A DNA stretch of 34,281 nt from a bacterium (GTDB taxonomy: Bacteria; Sysuimicrobiota; Sysuimicrobiia; Sysuimicrobiales; Humicultoraceae). Shown here piece by piece: positions 29,381-34,281 of this stretch; the first letter of the stretch is position 1; the number at the start of each line of letters is the position of its first letter. A program made the position numbers and the translations under genes. The stretch is taken from contig JASEHJ010000009.1 in the NCBI GenBank assembly GCA_030018905.1, positions 1-34,281 of the forward strand, in the 5' to 3' direction. The notes under the pieces were generated by a model. That model was given only the letters and a program-made list of their open reading frames with translations. It did not search any database and was not told the origin of the DNA.

Positions 29381-30028
29381 GTGAAGGCGCGGGAGATCGC
29401 CCTATCAGGCGTCATGACGGCGCTTGTCTTCGTCGTCACGAGGGCCTTCGCTCTCCCCATACCGCAGACGAAGGGGTTCTTCAATCTGGGCGAGGCCGGC
29501 GTCTATGCTTCGGCGCTGTTGTTCGGCCCATTGGTAGGCGCGCTGGCGGGCGGGGTCGGCTCGGCGCTGGCCGATCTCTCGTTGGGCTACGCTCAATACG
29601 CGCCGTTCACGCTTGTCATCAAAGGACTTGAAGGCGCGGTCGTGGGCCTGGTGGCGCGGACGGTCAGCCCAGGGGTCTGGCGGTTCGGCCTGGGTGCCGG
29701 CGCGATCGCCGCGGTGGTTCTGCTGGCGGCAGAAGCCCTTGCCGTGCGCGTGGCGGCGGCGGTGCTTCTGGGGGTTGCGGCTGGAGGGCTGCTGCTTCTG
29801 CGCTCTGAGGGCGGGAGCCGGGTTGCGGCCAGGGTGTTCGGCATGATGGCCGGCGGGTTGATAATGGTCGTAGGCTACTTCGTGACGCAGGCCTACCTGC
29901 TCGGCCTGGGGGTGCTGCCCGCCCTCGCCGAGGTGTCCTACAACCTTGTCCAGGTCTCGGTCGGAACCGTCGCCGGTTTGGCGGCTTCGGTGGCCTTCGA
30001 CCGCGCCCTGCCGGCTCGACCCCTGTGA
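29381..30028 (+). CDS. ECF transporter S component
   Basis: Hydrophobic; IALSGVMTALVFVVTRAFALPIPQTKGFFNLGEAGVYASALLFGPLVGALAGGVGSALADLSLGYAQYAPFTLVIKGLEG. Confidence 0.8.
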   Translation: MKAREIALSGVMTALVFVVTRAFALPIPQTKGFFNLGEAGVYASALLFGPLVGALAGGVGSALADLSLGYAQYAPFTLVIKGLEGAVVGLVARTVSPGVWRFGLGAGAIAAVVLLAAEALAVRVAAAVLLGVAAGGLLLLRSEGGSRVAARVFGMMAGGLIMVVGYFVTQAYLLGLGVLPALAEVSYNLVQVSVGTVAGLAASVAFDRALPARPL

Positions 30029-31008
30029 GGGTTGGGAAGCTCTCTCCGGCCGAGCTGCGGAACCGGGTCTTTCCGTTTCTGGGGTATCGGCGCGACATCC
30101 TTGAGCACGCCGGGATCGGGCGCGACTGCGCGGTCATTGACTTCGGCGCCGAGGTCTGTGTTGCCACGAGCGATCCCATCACAGGCGCGAGTGAGCATCT
30201 CGGGCGACTCGCCGTGCACGTCGCGTGCAACGACCTGGCCGCCGCCGGCGCGGAGCCCGTGGGCCTGCTGCTGACCCTGCTGCTGGCAGGGGCCAGCGCG
30301 GAGGAGGATCTTGACAGGATCATGCGCGAAGCCGGCGCCGCGGCCCAGACCGTTGGGGTTGAGATCATGGGTGGGCATACGGAGGTGACGCCGGGATTGA
30401 CCCGGCCGCTGGTCGTGAGCGCGGCCATCGGCCGGGCCCCGTCCGGCGGATTCGTGACCGCGGGCGGCGGCCGTCCCGGCGACGCGGTGATCCTAACCAA
30501 GGGGGCGGGTATCGAGGGTACGGCGGTCCTGGCCGCCGATCTGGCCGACCGCCTAAGACCGCTTGTAGGAGAGGCGACGCTTGATCGCGCCCGGAGGTTT
30601 CTCGACCTGATAAGCGTCGTGCCCGAGGGACGCGTGGGTGCCAGGTGCGGAGCGACAGCCATGCATGATGTGACCGAGGGCGGGGTGCTGAACGGGGTTT
30701 GGGAGCTGGCCGAGGCATCTGGATGTGGGGTCCGGCTGGAAGCCGATGCGGTTACGGTGCTCCCCGAGACCCGCCAGATCTGCGAGGTTCTCGGCGCCGA
30801 CCCGTTGGGCCTGATCGGAAGCGGTGCCATGCTGATTGCCATTGCCGACCCCGGCCGGCTTCTGTCGGAGCTGGCGCAGGCGGGCATCGCCGCGGTGGTC
30901 GTCGGGCACCTGGAGCAGAGCGATCGCACGATCATCCGCGCGGGCAGGAGCCTGACGCTGGCGCCTCTCGACCGCGACGAGCTTTGGCGTATCCTGGAAG
31001 CGCCGTAA
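30025..31008 (+). CDS. AIR synthase-related protein (HypE/ThiL-like ATP-binding fold)
   Basis: VATSDPITGASEHLGRLAVHVACNDLAAAGAEPVGLLLTLLL, VEIMGGHTEVTP, GDAVILTKGAGIEGTAVLA, AMHDVTEGGVLNGVWELAEASGCGVRLE. Confidence 0.8.
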   Translation: MRVGKLSPAELRNRVFPFLGYRRDILEHAGIGRDCAVIDFGAEVCVATSDPITGASEHLGRLAVHVACNDLAAAGAEPVGLLLTLLLAGASAEEDLDRIMREAGAAAQTVGVEIMGGHTEVTPGLTRPLVVSAAIGRAPSGGFVTAGGGRPGDAVILTKGAGIEGTAVLAADLADRLRPLVGEATLDRARRFLDLISVVPEGRVGARCGATAMHDVTEGGVLNGVWELAEASGCGVRLEADAVTVLPETRQICEVLGADPLGLIGSGAMLIAIADPGRLLSELAQAGIAAVVVGHLEQSDRTIIRAGRSLTLAPLDRDELWRILEAP

Positions 31009-31012
31009 CCCC

Positions 31013-31865
31013 GTGACGGACGCGCTGCTTCGCGCCATCGGCGCCGAGGGCGCGATTCTCGGCTGCGCTGTGATTGTCACCGGGGTTGTCGAGGAGGCGC
31101 GGCGGAGACACGGGACGCTTCCCACCGCGACGGCCGCGCTCGGACGGGCGCTGTCCGCGGTTGCGATGCTGAGTTCCGGGCTGAAGCCCCGCCAGAGCGT
31201 GATGCTCCGTATCTTGGGCGACGGACCGCTAGGGCCGGTGGTTGCCGACGGCACCGCCGATGGCGCGGTGCGAGGCTACGTTACGAATCCCATTGTGCAC
31301 CTGCCGCCTACGGCCTCGAACAAGCTTGACGTGGGAGCCGCCGTGGGGAGATCGGGCACGATCCACGTGACGCGGGACCTGGGGCTGCGCGATACGTATC
31401 GGGGCAGCGTGCCGTTGGTCTCAGGCGAGGTGGGGGAGGACCTGGCCGCCTATCTGGTCGCCAGCGAGCAGGTTCCCTCGGCGGTTGCGGTGGGGGTCAT
31501 GGTTGCGCCGAGCGGTGAGGTGCCGGCGGCCGGAGGGTGGATGCTCCAGGTGCTGCCTGGCGCGCCCGCGACGATTCCTGCCTTCCTGGAGGAACGCGTG
31601 CGCGCGCTGCAGCCGGTAACGCAGATGATCAGCTCAGGCGCGACGCCGCGGTCCAGAGAAGGTGGCGCGGGTCCTGACCGCGCTCGGCCGCTCGGAGAGC
31701 GATCGGCTGCTGCGCGAGCAGGGAATGGTGGAAGTGCGCTGTCGGTTTTGCGGGGAGCGTTACGAGCTTGGCGCGGATCAGATCGCGGAGGTGTTTGCCT
31801 CGCCCGCGCAGCCCGCGGGCGAGGACGGGGTGGTTACCTCACACGGCTGGCACGCCGCGACCTGA
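31013..31865 (+). pseudogene. hslO: Hsp33 redox-regulated chaperone, frameshifted and internally deleted near 31649-31658
   Basis: N-terminal Hsp33 in frame from 31013 to QPVTQMISSGATP; C-terminal end (EKVARVLTALGRSESDRLLREQGMVEVRCRFCGERYELGADQIAEVF) in another frame ending at TGA 31863-31865; the linker with the first CxC pair is absent. Confidence 0.8.
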
Positions 31866-32025
31866 GGCAGGCCGTGCACACCTGAGCCCGCTTGTCGACC
31901 CCTTCCACCTTGATCCGCACCTTCTGGAGATTCGGCAGGAACCGGCGCCGCGTTCGCACATGCGAGTGGCTGAAGCTGCCTCCGGCTACCGGCCCCTTTC
32001 CGCAAACCGCGCAACGTCGCGCCAT
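31834..32025 (-). CDS. rpmB: 50S ribosomal protein L28 (zinc-ribbon type)
   Basis: [63 protein letters not shown]; minus-strand gagagg upstream of ATG. Confidence 0.95.
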   Translation of the reverse strand: MARRCAVCGKGPVAGGSFSHSHVRTRRRFLPNLQKVRIKVEGVDKRAQVCTACLRSRRASRVR

Positions 32026-32077
32026 TACACACCTCTCTGGTTCGCATGCCGCATTTCGGCGTCTGGATGACGGCCGG

Positions 32078-32106
32078 ATTCTAGCACAGGTCCATCAGGT
32101 CCGCAA
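32078..32106 (-). promoter_or_regulatory. Promoter of rpmB on the minus strand
   Basis: Reverse strand TTGCGG - 17 bp - TAGAAT, with extended -10 TGC-TAGAAT. Confidence 0.65.
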
Positions 32107-32173
32107 CCGTGCAAGGAGAGCCCTTCGGGGCGACGAACATGAAGCCAGACCCGCCGCGAGTTCGGGTCGGTGA

Positions 32174-34281
32174 GTGATGACCAGGCGCCACGTTGCTTCC
32201 CCCCGCCCACCAACCGCCGCCGCATCAGACCGCCGGCTGGGTCCGCACAACCCCGTGCAGTACCTGCGGGGTGTCGGGCCCTCCCGGGCAGCCCTGCTCT
32301 CCAGGCTGGGCATCAATACGGTGCATGACCTGCTCCTGCACCTTCCCCGACGCCATGAGGACCGGCGGAACCCAACGCCGCTTGGCCGGCTGACCGAGGG
32401 CGCCTATCAGGTGGCCATCGTGCGGGTCGAGCGCGTGCAGACGATCCGGACTCGGCGCGGTACCACGCTGGTCAGGGCAGGCGTGGTGGATGCTACCGGC
32501 GCCGCGCACGCGGTCTGGTTCAATCAGCCCTACCTCGGGCAGAGGCTCTACCGCGGCCGGCAGATCAGCCTATACGGGCGGGTCGAGCGGCTCGGCAGGG
32601 GGCTCCAGTTCGTGTCGCCGGAGGTTGAGGTGCTGGAGGCGGACGCGGATCCCTGGCAGGTCGGACGGCTGGTGCCCGTTTACCCCTCGACCGAGGGGTT
32701 GCCGCAGCGGGCGCTGCGATCGATCGTGCGCGCGGCGCTTGACGGATGCGCGGCCGAACTGCCGGAGCTTCTGCCCGAGGAGTTGCGCCGCCGCATGCAC
32801 CTGCCCGACTTGCGCCAGGCGCTGTGGGCGGCACACTTTCCCGATGATGAGCAGGCGCAGGCCGCGGGCCGACGCCGGCTGGTTTTTGAGGAGCTGCTGG
32901 TCCTGCAACTCGGAATCCTGACACAGCGCCGCGCCCTGCACCTGACACCCAGGCGCGCCACGTACGGGCCGTTCGAGAGCGCGGTTTCCCATCTCCTGGC
33001 ATCGCTGCCGTACGCGCTTACCAGTGCCCAGCAGCGCGTCATCGGCGAGGTACTGGCCGATATGCGGAAACAGGTGCCGATGAATCGGCTCCTGCACGGC
33101 GACGTGGGGTCCGGGAAGACCGTCGTTGCCGCCGCGGCGCTGCTGGCCTGCGTTGAGGGCGGCTGCCAGGGGGCGCTCATGGCTCCGACCGAGATCCTGG
33201 CCGGACAGCACTTCCTGACGATATCGCACCTGCTGGCGCCCCTGGAGGTGGGTGTGCACCTGCTGACCGGCAGCGTGGATGCCTCGGAGCGGGCGGCGGC
33301 GCTGGGTGCGTTGCGGCGCGGCGAACGTTGCGTGATAGTGGGCACGCACGCGCTGCTGGAGGAAGAGGTGATCTTCGATCGGTTGGGCCTGGCGGTTGTA
33401 GACGAGCAGCACCGGTTCGGGGTAATGCAACGATCGCGGTTGCGGCAGAAGGGTCCGGCTCCGGACGTCCTGGTCATGACCGCGACGCCCATCCCCCGCA
33501 CCCTGACGCTCACTGTCTACGGTGACCTCGACGTCTCGGTGCTGGACGAGTTGCCCCCCGGCCGCCACCCGGTGAAGACCCTGGTTCGGCCCATCGCATC
33601 CAGGCCCGCGGCATACGCCTTCGTTCGCGATCAGGTGGCGGCGGGTCGGCAGGCCTTTGTGGTGTGCCCGCTGATCGAGGAGTCGGAGGCCGTGCAGGTG
33701 CGATCGGCCATCGAGCTGGCGCGCGAGCTGTCGGCGGGGCCGCTCGCCGGCATTCGGCTGGACGTGTTGCACGGCCGCCTTTCTCCCTCCCAGCGGGAGG
33801 AGCGGATGGAGGCGCTCCGTGCCGGCGCGATTGACGTACTGGTGGCCACCACGGTGATCGAGGTGGGGATTGACATTCCCAACGCCTCGATCATGATCAT
33901 CGAGGACGCGGACCGCTACGGGCTGGCTCAACTCCACCAGCTGCGCGGTAGGGTGGGCCGCGGTCCTGAGCGCTCCTACTGCGTACTGATCGCAGACCCG
34001 GCGACGGAGGTGGGCCAGCGCCGCCTTGAGGTCATGCGCTCCACCAACGATGGGTTCCGGATCGCCCAGGAGGACCTCAAGCTGCGCGGGCCTGGGGAGG
34101 TTATGGGCGTCCGCCAGCACGGTCTGGGCGGGTTGCGGGTGGCGGACCTGATAGGAGATCTCCCCCTGCTGGAGGAAGCCCGGAGGGGGGCTGAGGCGCT
34201 CTTGCGCGACGACCCCGATCTTGCTTCTCCTGAGGTAGGGGGGCTGGGTGAGGCAGCGCGCCGCCTGGCGGCGGCGCGCGC
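32174..34281 (+). CDS. recG: ATP-dependent DNA helicase RecG (3' end truncated by window)
   Basis: Open frame from GTG 32174/ATG 32177 to the window end: NPVQYLRGVGPSRAALLSRLGINTVHDLLLHLPRRHEDRR, LLHGDVGSGKTVVAAAALLA, VVDEQHRFGVMQR, VMTATPIPRTL, VATTVIEVGIDIPNASIMIIEDADRYGLAQLHQLRGRVGRG. Absent from the supplied ORF track because it has no stop in the window. Confidence 0.97.
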   Translation, partial: MMTRRHVASPRPPTAAASDRRLGPHNPVQYLRGVGPSRAALLSRLGINTVHDLLLHLPRRHEDRRNPTPLGRLTEGAYQVAIVRVERVQTIRTRRGTTLVRAGVVDATGAAHAVWFNQPYLGQRLYRGRQISLYGRVERLGRGLQFVSPEVEVLEADADPWQVGRLVPVYPSTEGLPQRALRSIVRAALDGCAAELPELLPEELRRRMHLPDLRQALWAAHFPDDEQAQAAGRRRLVFEELLVLQLGILTQRRALHLTPRRATYGPFESAVSHLLASLPYALTSAQQRVIGEVLADMRKQVPMNRLLHGDVGSGKTVVAAAALLACVEGGCQGALMAPTEILAGQHFLTISHLLAPLEVGVHLLTGSVDASERAAALGALRRGERCVIVGTHALLEEEVIFDRLGLAVVDEQHRFGVMQRSRLRQKGPAPDVLVMTATPIPRTLTLTVYGDLDVSVLDELPPGRHPVKTLVRPIASRPAAYAFVRDQVAAGRQAFVVCPLIEESEAVQVRSAIELARELSAGPLAGIRLDVLHGRLSPSQREERMEALRAGAIDVLVATTVIEVGIDIPNASIMIIEDADRYGLAQLHQLRGRVGRGPERSYCVLIADPATEVGQRRLEVMRSTNDGFRIAQEDLKLRGPGEVMGVRQHGLGGLRVADLIGDLPLLEEARRGAEALLRDDPDLASPEVGGLGEAARRLAAAR

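Noticed and set aside
29664-30935. 423-aa minus-strand ORF opposite the ECF-S/HypE-like genes
   Set aside because: Ser/Arg/Pro-rich shadow frame; plus-strand products have clear motifs.
31662-31865. Independent 67-aa zinc-motif protein
   Set aside because: Matches the C-terminal end of Hsp33, so better explained as the displaced tail of hslO.
32570-34120. 516-aa minus-strand ORF opposite recG
   Set aside because: Antisense to the RecG frame; no domain-like sequence.

Overview
High-GC bacterial chromosomal window with almost every gene on the + strand. It starts with the end of a type IV pilus operon (PilP-like, secretin PilQ). Next is a Firmicutes-like housekeeping block: pepP, efp, nusB, ispA, tlyA, nadK, recN, pyrG, branched-chain aminotransferase, xerD, deoB, punA, pdp. 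An acyl-CoA oxidation cassette follows: 3-hydroxyacyl-CoA dehydrogenase, acyl-CoA dehydrogenase, etfB, etfA, EtfD-like membrane Fe-S oxidoreductase, and a split B12-dependent acyl-CoA mutase. Then come a TtuB/TtuA/TrmI tRNA T-arm modification cluster, a 7Fe ferredoxin, a START-like protein, a DegT aminotransferase with a Gfo/Idh oxidoreductase, an ECF S component with a HypE/ThiL-like protein, hslO, rpmB (the only convincing minus-strand gene) and a 3'-truncated recG. Best leads: (1) the mutase large subunit has Phe and Gln where methylmalonyl-CoA mutase has catalytic Tyr and Arg, the isobutyryl-CoA mutase signature, which suggests an isobutyrate-to-butyrate oxidation route to menaquinone; (2) ttuB-ttuA-trmI are clustered and the TtuB-like carrier has a 9-aa tail after the GG motif; (3) hslO (Hsp33) is frameshifted and lacks the segment with the CxC half of its zinc redox switch; (4) several small DNA/RNA elements: a hairpin leader before nusB, a GCAA-loop hairpin on the etfA stop codon, a 13-bp tandem duplication in the mutase small-subunit leader, and a likely leaderless pepP. 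No CRISPR array, transposon, rRNA or tRNA gene was recognised. All calls come from reading motifs; no database search was run.
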